53,571 bases of DNA from Spirochaetaceae bacterium (GTDB lineage Bacteria > Spirochaetota > Spirochaetia > Treponematales > Rectinemataceae). The translations under genes and the position numbers were made by a program. Positions 44,622-52,859 of this stretch are shown piece by piece. The stretch spans positions 1 through 53,571 of the forward strand of contig JANYKC010000089.1 of the NCBI GenBank assembly GCA_025358255.1, in the 5' to 3' direction. Within the stretch, counting starts at the first letter, position 1. Each line of letters starts with the position of its first letter. The notes under the pieces are model-generated. The model was given only the letters and a program-made list of their open reading frames with translations, ran no database searches and had not been told where the DNA came from.

Positions 44622-44975
44622 GGGGGTGCACCGGTCTCGACCCGGTCGGTCAGGATCATGGGCTGCAGGTGGAGCCGCCGATCTCCTGATTCGGCAAAAA
44701 TTTACTTGCCAACAACAATGGCAATTTCGCTCTCGCCGCGTAAGCGCCGTTAGCGATGGGTCCGCGGTTGCGCCGCCTTGAGCGGCCGCGAGGCTCACAA
44801 CAAACCGAGGCTTGCTTGCGACAGGATCCGGACTGTCGCAGGGACTAAATCCGGGATACGGGATAGAAAGCGTGCCGTTTCGCCACCCCTTCCCCGACAA
44901 CTTGAAAGAACGGATAAACCTGTAGATGTCCACGGTTCGCGCTCGGGGACGGGGGTTCGACTCCCCCCACCTCCA
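44622..44975 (+). ncRNA. ssrA: Transfer-messenger RNA
   Basis: One-piece tmRNA of about 354 bases. The 5' end GGGGGTG (44622-44628) pairs with CACCTCC (44968-44974), with one G-U pair. The T arm is GGGGG-TTCGACT-CCCCC (44951-44967). Position 44975 is the discriminator A; CCA is not encoded. The tag reading frame at 44708-44743 encodes ANNNGNFALAA then TAA. The ALAA end is the usual Clp-targeting degron. A sigma-70-like promoter and a terminator bracket it. Confidence 0.97.
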
Positions 44976-45015
44976 AAACAGCAAAACCCGCCGCGTGGCG
45001 GGTTTTGCTGTTTTT
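44976..45015 (+). terminator. Intrinsic terminator of ssrA
   Basis: A 17-bp perfect stem (44976-44992 with 44997-45013, loop GCGT) with a T run in its 3' arm and following it. Very strong by eye. Confidence 0.92.
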
Positions 45016-45020
45016 AAAAA

Positions 45021-45171
45021 GTGGGGGAGTCGAACGGGAAGACGCCCCGATCTTTGCCCGATCATATGAGGGCAAAGATCGGTCGAGCGGCCATGGATGG
45101 CCGCGAGGGCGTCTTCCCCGGCCCTGAAGGCCGAGACAGGATGTCGAGGCCTGAAGAGTCGACTCCCCCAC
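45021..45171. repeat. 151-bp element of nested perfect inverted repeats
   Basis: Outer arms GTGGGGGAGTCGA (45021-45033) and TCGACTCCCCCAC (45159-45171) enclose a 12-bp perfect stem (45036-45047 with 45107-45118). That stem in turn encloses a 12-bp perfect hairpin (45048-45059 with 45070-45081) and an 8-bp hairpin (45087-45094 with 45097-45104), a perfect three-way junction. Two smaller hairpins (45120-45132, 45135-45145) follow. The outer arm resembles the tmRNA 3' end (TTCGACTCCCCCCACCTCC). There is no convincing coding frame. It may be an RNA, a mobile-element remnant or an integration scar. The bases 45172-45279 hold only the start site of the next gene. Confidence 0.7.
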
Positions 45172-45279
45172 CTCTTGCCTGCTTGCCTGACGAGGGCTCC
45201 GCTTGGATTTGCCGCCCGCTTGACGGCATACTCATGCCAAGCGGGCCGTCGCGCCATATGGCCTACCCAGGAGACCGCA

Positions 45280-46449
45280 TTGGCAACCTTGCTGCTCGCG
45301 ATAATCTACATTGCCTTCATTAGCCTCGGCTTGCCTGACGCCTTGCTGGGAGCCGGCTGGCCGATCATGCAAAGGGACCTGGCTATCCCCTATAGCTTCG
45401 CCGGCGTGGTATCCGTGGCCATTTCCGGCGGCACCATACTCTCGAGCGTCTTGAGCAGCCGCTTTGTCAGGCATTTCGGCGTCGGAAAGGTGACTGCGGT
45501 GAGCGTCGGCTTGACCGCCTTTGCCCTCTTCGGTTTTTCCCTTGCCCCTTCGTTCTGGTGGCTGATCCCTGCCGCCATGCCTTTGGGTATTGGGGCCGGA
45601 GCCGTCGATTCCGGGCTCAACGCCTATGTGGCCAGGCATTATGAATCGCGCCACATGAGCTGGCTCCACAGTTTCTGGGGCCTAGGTGCCTTGTCCGGCC
45701 CCCTGGTCCTGTCGGCCCTTTTTGCCCAGGGCTTGGGCTGGCGCAAGGGCTATTCGTCCATCGCCATTTTCCAGGCCGCGCTGGTGGTCATCCTCGTGTT
45801 CGCGATGCCCCTGTGGGACAGGGTACGCATGCGCGCCGCGATGGAGGCCAGCATGCCGGAAACGCCCCATCAAGCCCTGTTCTTCCCTCTCAAGCTACGA
45901 GGCGCCAAATGGGCGGTCCTGACCTTCTTCTTCTATTGCGGCATCGAGAGCACAATGGGGCTTTGGGGCGGCAGCTACCTTTTCCAGATCAAGGGACTTG
46001 AAGCCGCGGCGGCAGCCAGGTGGGTCTCGCTTTTCTATGCCAGCATAACACTGGGCCGTTTCCTGACCGGCTTCATCACCTACAAGGCATCGAACAGGAA
46101 TTTGGTCCGCCTTGGCGGCTTGACCGTCCTGGCCGGCGTCGTCCTCATGCTCCTTCCATTGCCCCTGCCGGCCACCCTCGCTGGGTTCATCATGGTTGGC
46201 CTTGGATGCGCGCCGATTTTCCCCTGCATGCTCCATGAAACCCCCAGGAGCTTTGGCGCGACGCACGCACAGGCGATCATGGGGTTCCAGATGGCCGTGG
46301 CCTATGTGGGCGCGACCCTCTTGCCGCCCTTGTTCGGCTTTGTGGCTTCGGCCACGAGCCTGGGCTTGCTGCCGGCTTTCCTCCTGGCCTACACTTGTTC
46401 CTTGGTCGCAGGCTCGGAAACGCTCAGGAAGAGGCTTTCCACAGGCTGA
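45280..46449 (+). CDS. MFS transporter
   Basis: A 389-residue inner-membrane transporter of the major facilitator superfamily with about twelve helices, in the FucP/YbjJ-like group (SLGLPDALLGAGWPIMQRDL at helix 1; HSFWGLGALSGPL). The start is TTG 45280, with AGGAG at 45269-45273 and the first helix directly after it; no ATG lies in frame between 45097 and this point. Substrate not predictable. It is preceded by the structured repeat element. Confidence 0.85.
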   Translation: MATLLLAIIYIAFISLGLPDALLGAGWPIMQRDLAIPYSFAGVVSVAISGGTILSSVLSSRFVRHFGVGKVTAVSVGLTAFALFGFSLAPSFWWLIPAAMPLGIGAGAVDSGLNAYVARHYESRHMSWLHSFWGLGALSGPLVLSALFAQGLGWRKGYSSIAIFQAALVVILVFAMPLWDRVRMRAAMEASMPETPHQALFFPLKLRGAKWAVLTFFFYCGIESTMGLWGGSYLFQIKGLEAAAAARWVSLFYASITLGRFLTGFITYKASNRNLVRLGGLTVLAGVVLMLLPLPLPATLAGFIMVGLGCAPIFPCMLHETPRSFGATHAQAIMGFQMAVAYVGATLLPPLFGFVASATSLGLLPAFLLAYTCSLVAGSETLRKRLSTG

Positions 46450-46552
46450 CCTGCGCGCTTGGGGATCATGGCCGATCGCCTCCCCGTCCGGGGGGAGCAT
46501 CTCGTAGAATCCGCCGACGCCGCAGCCCAGGCGCGGCATGAGGGACAAAGCG

Positions 46553-46987
46553 ATGCAGTGGATCACGCGTTCCCACGTCCATGTAGACAGGGTGGCCTGT
46601 CCATGGCTCATCACGAGATTCATCGACAATGAGGCCGAATTCCTCTTTGTCCCTGCCAGCCAGATCGACAAGACGGTGATGTCGACCGGAGCCATCCCCT
46701 TCGACGCGCCCGGAGTCGAACTGGGCCACCACGAGGGGGATTGCTCCTTCCAGACGATCGTCAAGACCTACGGGCTGAAAGACCCGGCACTCCTCCTCAT
46801 GGCGGAGATCGTGGGCTGCGCCGACACCGACCGCCTGGCCGACCATCCCGTGGCCGCGGGCCTGGAGGCCATCGCCGTAGGCTATTCATTGCGCCATCCG
46901 GATGACTCGGAGAACATCGGCCTGCAGTTCGAGGTGTACGATTCGCTCTACGCCTGGTGCAGGCTCGAGGCTGCGAAACGAAGATGA
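46553..46987 (+). CDS. ChrB C-terminal-domain protein
   Basis: A 144-residue protein starting MQWITRSHVHVDRVACPWLITRFID, the hallmark of the ChrB C-terminal domain family, found alone or fused in chromate-resistance regulators. Stand-alone copies occur far from chromate genes, and no ChrA transporter is present here, although an MFS gene precedes it. ATG 46538 is the alternative start. Confidence 0.85.
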   Translation: MQWITRSHVHVDRVACPWLITRFIDNEAEFLFVPASQIDKTVMSTGAIPFDAPGVELGHHEGDCSFQTIVKTYGLKDPALLLMAEIVGCADTDRLADHPVAAGLEAIAVGYSLRHPDDSENIGLQFEVYDSLYAWCRLEAAKRR

Positions 46988-47039
46988 AGGCGGGTTTCCC
47001 GCCACCCGCGGCGCACGATCCCCGCCCGAGGAGGCCGAC

Positions 47040-47351
47040 ATGCTGGTGACCGGCGTGGAAGAGGGCTTCGTGGTCATGAGCGACGAGGCGATGACGGGGC
47101 GGAGGCTCTATGCCTCGAGCGAGGCGGTCATCATACATATGACGATCAACCCCGGAAAGGCGATCGAGCCCCATTCGGCGCCGGTGGACATGGAGTTCTT
47201 CGTCCTCGAAGGCGAGGGTCTCTTCACGATCGGGGACGAAAAGGCCCTTGTAAGGCAAGGGACCCTGGTCGCGGCCCCGAAAGGCCTGGCCCATGGCATC
47301 GCGAACCCCGGAGAAGCCCATCTACGGATCCTGGCCGTCAAGAATTCCTGA
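47040..47351 (+). CDS. Small cupin-domain protein
   Basis: A 103-residue single-cupin protein. It shows MTINPGKAIEPHSAPVDMEFFVLEGEG (metal-binding His, and Glu in the first cupin motif) and APKGLAHGIAN (second His). ATG 47040 has GAGGAGG just before it. It lies 52 bases after the ChrB-like gene and may be co-transcribed. Substrate unknown. Confidence 0.85.
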   Translation: MLVTGVEEGFVVMSDEAMTGRRLYASSEAVIIHMTINPGKAIEPHSAPVDMEFFVLEGEGLFTIGDEKALVRQGTLVAAPKGLAHGIANPGEAHLRILAVKNS

Positions 47352-47393
47352 CCTCGCTTGCCCGACAGGGCGGCGTCACGGTAGAGTGGGACG

Positions 47394-48587
47394 ATGAGGC
47401 AACTGGGAAGAAGTGGATGCTCTCGCGCTCTCCTTGCGCTGTGCCTCGTCCTCGCCGCGGTTCCCCCAGGATCCGCGCAAGAGTCGGGGGCGAAGGGCCC
47501 CGGCACGGAAGGTCCCTTGACGGTCGAGGAAACCGGCCTGGCCTCCTACGCAGACATCACCCTGGACTGGGGCAAGGGTGTCGAGGCCGCGATCGAAAAG
47601 GCATATCGCGAATGTTTCCGCACCCTCTTCATTGGGGGCAACATCCGCCTGTTGCGCCTGCCTTTCGCGCAGAACAGCGAACGTTCGGAATTGGCCGACA
47701 AGGATCTGGAGGTCTCGGGCGGCGGCAAGGCGGATCCACGGGACATCTGGGAATCCATCGAGGCCCTCCTTGGCTCCACGGATTTCTCAGCCTACCTGGC
47801 CGCCCTCGGGGATGGACGCGAAAAGCTCGTGATTTTCGACCTGCCCACCACCTCCTGGTCGGTCAGCACCGACCGCTTCGCGATCGGCCGGATGCTGTCG
47901 GGCCTGTATCCTGGCCTTCCGCACCGCCCCGTCGTCCATTCATCGGGCAAGGGCGCAACCTCCCGGGATATCTACAATTACCTGTATTGCGTGGGCAGGA
48001 CCGGGATCGACTGCTCGGGCTTTGTATGGCACGTGCTGCGCGCGGTCGCCGCGGCAGATGGCCTGGACCTCGACCGCATAGTCGGGCGGGATGTAGGCCT
48101 GCCGCGCGGGGTCAAGCCGGCGCTCTTCGTTGGCACCTGGTATTACGACCCTCGCAAAGGAAGGACGCGCGTTGTCCCCGATGCGATAGACGGACTCCTT
48201 CCCGGCGACATCATCCTTTTCCGCGGCGAGGACGGCACCTTCATCCATTCCTGCGTCATCCAATCCATCGACCTTGGCGCGGGAAGGCTGCGCTACCTCC
48301 AATCGACTGACGAATCCCCGGGCGACGAAAGGGGAGTCCACGACTCCCTCATCCTTTTCGACCCCGCGAAGCCCGGGACGAGCCTCAAGGACCCTTCGCT
48401 GGCATGGCTGCAGCGCCGCGACGCCACCTTCGCGGGCGAACCCGAGCCCGCCTTCATCGACGACGGGCAGCGCTATCGTGCCTACGCCGCCACGGGCGGC
48501 GGGATCGTGGTCCGATTCAAGGCCCTGGAAAAAAGCATAGCAAGGCTGCGCGCCCCGGCGGACAGCCCGCAGACGAAAAAGCGCTGA
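47394..48587 (+). CDS. Secreted NlpC/P60-like cysteine peptidase
   Basis: A 397-residue exported protein. Signal peptide (ALLALCLVLAAVPPGSAQ), an N-terminal domain of about 170 residues without a name, and an NlpC/P60-like domain with nucleophile C207 in GIDCSGFVWHVL and catalytic H285 in TFIHSCVIQSI, preceded by LLPGDIILFRGEDG. Such enzymes cut peptidoglycan stem peptides. The N domain has a repeated hydrophobic/basic layout but no domain that I recognise. Confidence 0.8.
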   Translation: MRQLGRSGCSRALLALCLVLAAVPPGSAQESGAKGPGTEGPLTVEETGLASYADITLDWGKGVEAAIEKAYRECFRTLFIGGNIRLLRLPFAQNSERSELADKDLEVSGGGKADPRDIWESIEALLGSTDFSAYLAALGDGREKLVIFDLPTTSWSVSTDRFAIGRMLSGLYPGLPHRPVVHSSGKGATSRDIYNYLYCVGRTGIDCSGFVWHVLRAVAAADGLDLDRIVGRDVGLPRGVKPALFVGTWYYDPRKGRTRVVPDAIDGLLPGDIILFRGEDGTFIHSCVIQSIDLGAGRLRYLQSTDESPGDERGVHDSLILFDPAKPGTSLKDPSLAWLQRRDATFAGEPEPAFIDDGQRYRAYAATGGGIVVRFKALEKSIARLRAPADSPQTKKR

Positions 48588-48611
48588 CCCGCGGCCCCCT
48601 CGGGGATGGGC

Positions 48612-50816
48612 CTAGCCCCTGGCAGCCGGCCCTTCAAGGATGGAATGGAGGGAAGCCTTCCTTCCGGTCTCCTCCACCACAAGCTCGCCGATGAGGCGGC
48701 TCTTGAACTCGGGACCTCCCCTTTCGAGGAGGCCACCGGTGGCCAGGACCTTCGTGCCGTAGTGGCCATTGAGGTCGGCCAACCTCTGGGCAAGGTCGCA
48801 GGATGGTCCGACAAGGATGCGGCCTGCTTTTCTCGCGGTGCCGGAAGGCGCTTTTTCCACGAGGCAGTCGCCATGGTCGAGCCCGGCATGGATGGCGATG
48901 TCGGACTTGCCGAGGGCCAGACCTGCGGTCAAGGCCCTGGTTTCCGGGTTCGGCCTTCCCTTTTTCGCCTCGAAGAAGGCAAGGACCATGGCGCCATCGC
49001 TCCTGGCCGGTATTCCTTCCCCTGCTTCGATGGCCGCGAGGCAAAGCCCGCGAAAAGCGGCAAGGGACAGGCCGGTCTCCCCGGGGGAGGCACCTTCGCT
49101 CGCGCGCACGAGTCCCTCGGCCCTGCAGGCGAGGACGGCTACCTTCTTGCGCTGCAGCCTAGTCTGGCGGCTTCCCTGCCCCCGCGTGAGGGCGAGAAGG
49201 GCGGCGCAGGCAGCCACCGGGCCGAGGGCCAGTGGCAATGCCGGGATGAAGACGGACCGGAGCACAAAGGCAAGGACGGAAACGCCGCAGCCCACGAAGG
49301 CCGCGCCGAGTCCGATCCCTAGGCGAGGGAGCCAACCCCGCCCCGTGAAGGGGACAAGGCCGGCCGACGCCGCGACCAGGCAGAGAAGAAGCCCCGAGGC
49401 CACGGCGACTTCCGAAGGGATGGCCCGCGGGGTGCTGTTCCTGAGCACGGCGCCGGCGAACACGGCAGCGGCCTCGGCGGGATTCGTGGCCATCCCAAAG
49501 CTCGTCAGTAGCGGCGCTTCCGCGGGCACCAAGGATAGGAAGGCGAATGAACCGCCGATGCTCGCGGAAAGCTCCCCCCGCCGGGCGACAAGGGCCTTGA
49601 GGATGGCCGCCGATTCCCGATAGGAGCGCGTTATCTCCGCGATGCGGTCATCGATGGCGGCCAGCCCGTCGCTGTTCAGCACGGTTGTCTCCTTGACGAC
49701 CTCCAGCGCGGCGACGAGGCCGGCCTCATGGCCCGCGTCGAAATACCCCTGGGCGGCCATGAAGAATTCCTTGCGGCTGTCACGCCAGTCTGCGCTGGCT
49801 GCCTTGTCGGCGGGCGCCCTCGCCTCACCAAGCATTTGCGCGTGACGGTAACGGCTGAGGAGGGCGGAACCATCACCGCCCAGGAGGCCGCCCGCCTCCA
49901 TGGCCACGAGGGCGGCATAAAAAGCCTCCTCTTCCTGGATCGCCTTGAGGACTTCGCCTACGGCGATTTTTCGGACCTTCTCCTCTTTTTCCGTCCTCGA
50001 CCAGTCAAGGAGGGCCCGCCCCTCCCCGTCAACCGGTATGACCGCCTTGGGTTTTCGGGGCTCCGAGGAGGTGGCGTCGCGCAGCATGACACGCCCTGCC
50101 TCGTATTCTAGCAAGGGATTGCCCAAGGTCCTCATCAGGGCCTCGAGCTCGACCCGGGGCGACACCAGGCCGTCATCCGCCTTTTCCACGAGGGGGAGCC
50201 TGCGCAGGACCTTGTCGGGATCCGCCTGGATCCCGGGAAACGAGGCACCGTAGTGACGGTACCTGGCTATCTCGGCTTCAAGCTCGCGAAGGGTCGACCC
50301 CTGTTCGATGCCCGAGCCTTCCTTGATGCGCTCGCCGCTCGTGGCGACAATCCCCGCGAGGAGGTCCACGTAGCGGCCCAATTCCCGCGGCGGTATCGAA
50401 CCCGATCGGATGGCTCCAAACAAGGCCCGGATGTTGTCCTGGACGCTCTTGCTTTCACGATCCACGAGGCCCGGGAGGCCGGAACGAAGGGCGGAGAGCT
50501 CCTCAAGTTCGGCGCCGCCTTCGAATGGGTCGCCAACGAGGGCGACTTCCCCCACCTCGAATTCATCGAGGAGGCGGAGGACCTGGAGGGCGTCCTTCGC
50601 GCTCCGCCTTTTGGGTGACCCGCCGCTTTCCGGATAGACCACGAGGAAAGTCCCCGGCATGGGTCGGGCGGGCAAAAGCCCGAGATACGCGTCGTAGAGC
50701 TTCCACTCAAGGGTGGAAAACCCGCCTGATGCCGCCAGGACGGTGACCGCGGCGCCAATCGCGAACGCGACGGCTATCGCCATCGCGAGGGAAGCCCTTG
50801 ACCTTGTCGTGCGCAT
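48612..50816 (-). CDS. CHASE2-type sensor with degenerate class III cyclase domain
   Basis: A 734-residue membrane protein. One N-terminal helix (about 8-30), an extracytoplasmic CHASE2-like domain with a long helical insert (about 35-460), two or three helices (about 475-560), and a cytosolic C-terminal domain (about 570-725) shaped like an adenylate/guanylate cyclase: IAIHAGLDHGDCLVE and the VGPSCDLAQRLADLNGHYGTKVLAT block. The first metal aspartate (normally FSDIRGFT) is replaced by LACRAEGL, and the NxxxR motif reads DLAQR, so the domain is probably not catalytic. ATG 50816 is chosen over an open frame to 50879. Confidence 0.72.
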   Translation of the reverse strand: MRTTRSRASLAMAIAVAFAIGAAVTVLAASGGFSTLEWKLYDAYLGLLPARPMPGTFLVVYPESGGSPKRRSAKDALQVLRLLDEFEVGEVALVGDPFEGGAELEELSALRSGLPGLVDRESKSVQDNIRALFGAIRSGSIPPRELGRYVDLLAGIVATSGERIKEGSGIEQGSTLRELEAEIARYRHYGASFPGIQADPDKVLRRLPLVEKADDGLVSPRVELEALMRTLGNPLLEYEAGRVMLRDATSSEPRKPKAVIPVDGEGRALLDWSRTEKEEKVRKIAVGEVLKAIQEEEAFYAALVAMEAGGLLGGDGSALLSRYRHAQMLGEARAPADKAASADWRDSRKEFFMAAQGYFDAGHEAGLVAALEVVKETTVLNSDGLAAIDDRIAEITRSYRESAAILKALVARRGELSASIGGSFAFLSLVPAEAPLLTSFGMATNPAEAAAVFAGAVLRNSTPRAIPSEVAVASGLLLCLVAASAGLVPFTGRGWLPRLGIGLGAAFVGCGVSVLAFVLRSVFIPALPLALGPVAACAALLALTRGQGSRQTRLQRKKVAVLACRAEGLVRASEGASPGETGLSLAAFRGLCLAAIEAGEGIPARSDGAMVLAFFEAKKGRPNPETRALTAGLALGKSDIAIHAGLDHGDCLVEKAPSGTARKAGRILVGPSCDLAQRLADLNGHYGTKVLATGGLLERGGPEFKSRLIGELVVEETGRKASLHSILEGPAARG

Positions 50817-50947
50817 TGCGGAAGCATACACGAAGTCATGGAAAATGGCAGGAGTCTTTTTAGTGTAGGTATCGCGCAAGGGATATCAACCCGATATATA
50901 TTAAGGATGGATCGGCTGTACGATCCAAGCATAAGGAGAAGATTGTG

Positions 50948-51523
50948 ATGAAACGTCATGCATGGCTCCTGTCCCTGATACTCGTCCTCGCCTTGGCTGG
51001 TTGCGCGAAGCCTCCCAAGGCCGAGATGGATTCCGCGGAATCCGCGGTCGCCAGCGCCGCCAAGTCTCCCGATGTCGCCGCCTACGCGCCAGACAACCTG
51101 CAACGCGCCAAGTCTGCCCTTGAGCAGATGCGCAGCGAAGCCACCGCCCGCCGCTACGACAAGGCCAAGGCCTTCGCCGTCGAAGCCACCGACTCGGCCA
51201 ATGCGGCGGTCGCCGCCGCGGGAACCAACAAGGAAAGGGCCAAGGCCAAGGCGGGCGAGCTCATCGATGCCGTCAAGCTTGCCCTGCCAAAGACCGAGAA
51301 ACTCCTGGCCAGCGCGGCCAAGATCAAGAAGGCGAACATCGATCTCACGGCCAGGAAGGCGGAAATCGCCGGGGCCAAGCTCGGCCTCGCCGATGCGGAA
51401 GCCGCCATGGCCAAGGCTGACTACCTCAAGGCGGTCGAAAAGGCAGGCGCTGCCCAAAAGAGCCTGGCGGACATCGACAACGCCATCAGCGCCGCAGTCC
51501 AGGCCGCGACGCGCAAGAAATAG
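50948..51523 (+). CDS. Small Ala/Lys-rich lipoprotein
   Basis: A 191-residue lipoprotein with the lipobox LALAGC after a signal peptide. The mature part is almost all helical, rich in Ala and Lys, with a DUF4398-like layout (AKSPDVAAYAPDNLQRAKSALEQMR) and heptad-like repeats. It is likely an abundant periplasmic coiled coil. AAGGAG precedes either GTG 50945 or ATG 50948. A small hairpin (GGATCG-GCTGTA-CGATCC, 50909-50926) lies in the leader. Confidence 0.8.
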   Translation: MKRHAWLLSLILVLALAGCAKPPKAEMDSAESAVASAAKSPDVAAYAPDNLQRAKSALEQMRSEATARRYDKAKAFAVEATDSANAAVAAAGTNKERAKAKAGELIDAVKLALPKTEKLLASAAKIKKANIDLTARKAEIAGAKLGLADAEAAMAKADYLKAVEKAGAAQKSLADIDNAISAAVQAATRKK

Positions 51524-51534
51524 CCGACCACGCA

Positions 51535-51561
51535 CCCGGAACGGCCTCCTGCCGTTCCGGG
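51535..51561 (+). terminator. Hairpin after the lipoprotein gene
   Basis: An 11-bp perfect stem (CCCGGAACGGC, loop CTCCT) starts 11 bases after the stop codon. It lacks a T run, so it may be a weak terminator or an mRNA-stabilising end. Confidence 0.55.
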
Positions 51562-51614
51562 CCCCGTTCCCCTGCCGGATGCCCAGAGTGCCTGTTTGGC
51601 TGGACGGGCAAGGG

Positions 51615-51650
51615 CATTTATTTGCATTTTGCAAGTATATGTGCTAGAAT
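51615..51650 (+). promoter_or_regulatory. Promoter and palindromic operator of the tocopherol-cyclase-like gene
   Basis: TTGCAT (51622-51627), a 17-base spacer and TAGAAT (51645-51650) form the promoter. A 27-bp palindrome with centre TTGCA-TTT-TGCAA (51622-51634) and 12-base arms (51615-51626 and 51630-51641, 10 of 12 matched) covers the -35 and much of the spacer. This is the position and size of a MarR-type operator. Confidence 0.7.
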
Positions 51651-51695
51651 GCCCCTCCAAGGACCAAAAGAGGTCCCATCACCACAGGAGGCGAC

Positions 51696-52814
51696 ATGGA
51701 CGACAGGAACGGATACATGCTCAGGGGAAGCCTGGCTCGACGCGGCTATGACTGGTGGTGGCACTCCCTGGTCGGCGTCAATGCCAAGACAGGTGAAAAG
51801 CAACCCTTCTTCATCGAATATTATATCGTGAACCCGGCCCTCGGCGGGGACGAGGCCATCCCCGGCCAGCTTCCCGAGAACCAGGCAAAGGGCAGGAAGC
51901 CGTCCTATGCGATGATCAAGGCAGGGCGCTGGGGTGAAGGCCGGAAGGCCCAGATACACAATCTCTATCCGGTCTCCAGCTTCAGCGCGGCCAAGGACAG
52001 GATGGATGTCCGCATCGGCGACAATACCGCCACGGAAACCCGGCTTGTGGGATCGGTCCACCTGGCCGCCGCACAAGCCGCGGCCCATCCTGAATACATG
52101 TCGGATTCCGGGGAAATGAGCTGGGACCTCAAGGCTGAAAAGGTCCTGCCGTACAGCGTCGGCTTCGGCACAAGCCCCTTCTTCCGCGCCCTCAACGCCT
52201 TCCAGATGTACTGGCATGCCGCCGGGATGCTCACACGCTACCAAGGCAGCATCACGTTCAATGGAGAGGCCTACCGTGTCGAACCCGACAGCTGTGCCGG
52301 CTACCAGGACAAGAACTGGGGCGCCGACTACACGAGTCCCTGGGTATGGCTCAACTGCAACAATTTCACGAGCGCCAAAACGGGCAAGCGGCTGGGGACG
52401 ACAAGCCTGGACGTGGGCGGAGCCCAACCCGTGGTCTTCGGCGTCTCCCTGCCGCGCCGCCTCCTCGTGGCTTTCCGCCACGAAGGGAAGCTCCACGAGT
52501 TCAACTTCTCCAAGTTCTGGACCGGCTCGAAGCAGCGCTTCGATTGTCCCGTCACCGAGGAAAAGGTCGAGTGGAATGTCGAGGCCTGGACCAGGCGGGA
52601 AAGGATCGTCATCCACTTCGCATGCCCTCGCGCGGGCATGCTCAATGTCAACTACGAGAATCCCGACGGCAAGAAGCGGCACAACTTTCTCTGGAATGGT
52701 GGCTACGCGGCAGGGAGCGTGACGCTCTTTGCGCGGGAAGGGGCGGAATGGAAGGAAATCGACCGCTTCGACGGGGAGCTCGGCGGCTGTGAATACGGGG
52801 AGTACGACCGCTGA
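51696..52814 (+). CDS. Tocopherol-cyclase-like (lipocalin-type) protein
   Basis: A 372-residue cytosolic protein without a signal peptide. The blocks CAGYQDKNWGADYTSPWVWLNCN and SGEMSWDLK match the tocopherol cyclase/AttH/CrtC lipocalin-like clan; the DKNWG motif is its best-known signature. Non-photosynthetic anaerobes do not make tocopherol, so the substrate is probably another lipid or isoprenoid. ACAGGAGG precedes ATG 51696. It is convergent with marR, whose product may act on the palindrome at its promoter. Confidence 0.8.
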   Translation: MDDRNGYMLRGSLARRGYDWWWHSLVGVNAKTGEKQPFFIEYYIVNPALGGDEAIPGQLPENQAKGRKPSYAMIKAGRWGEGRKAQIHNLYPVSSFSAAKDRMDVRIGDNTATETRLVGSVHLAAAQAAAHPEYMSDSGEMSWDLKAEKVLPYSVGFGTSPFFRALNAFQMYWHAAGMLTRYQGSITFNGEAYRVEPDSCAGYQDKNWGADYTSPWVWLNCNNFTSAKTGKRLGTTSLDVGGAQPVVFGVSLPRRLLVAFRHEGKLHEFNFSKFWTGSKQRFDCPVTEEKVEWNVEAWTRRERIVIHFACPRAGMLNVNYENPDGKKRHNFLWNGGYAAGSVTLFAREGAEWKEIDRFDGELGGCEYGEYDR

Positions 52815-52859
52815 AGGCCGGCGGCGGGAGGCCAGGGTCCTGACAGACGGGGCCAGGGC

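Noticed and set aside
45021..45171. A tRNA gene suggested by TCGACTCCCCCAC
   Set aside because: No anticodon arm or D arm can be drawn; the sequence is part of the nested repeats.
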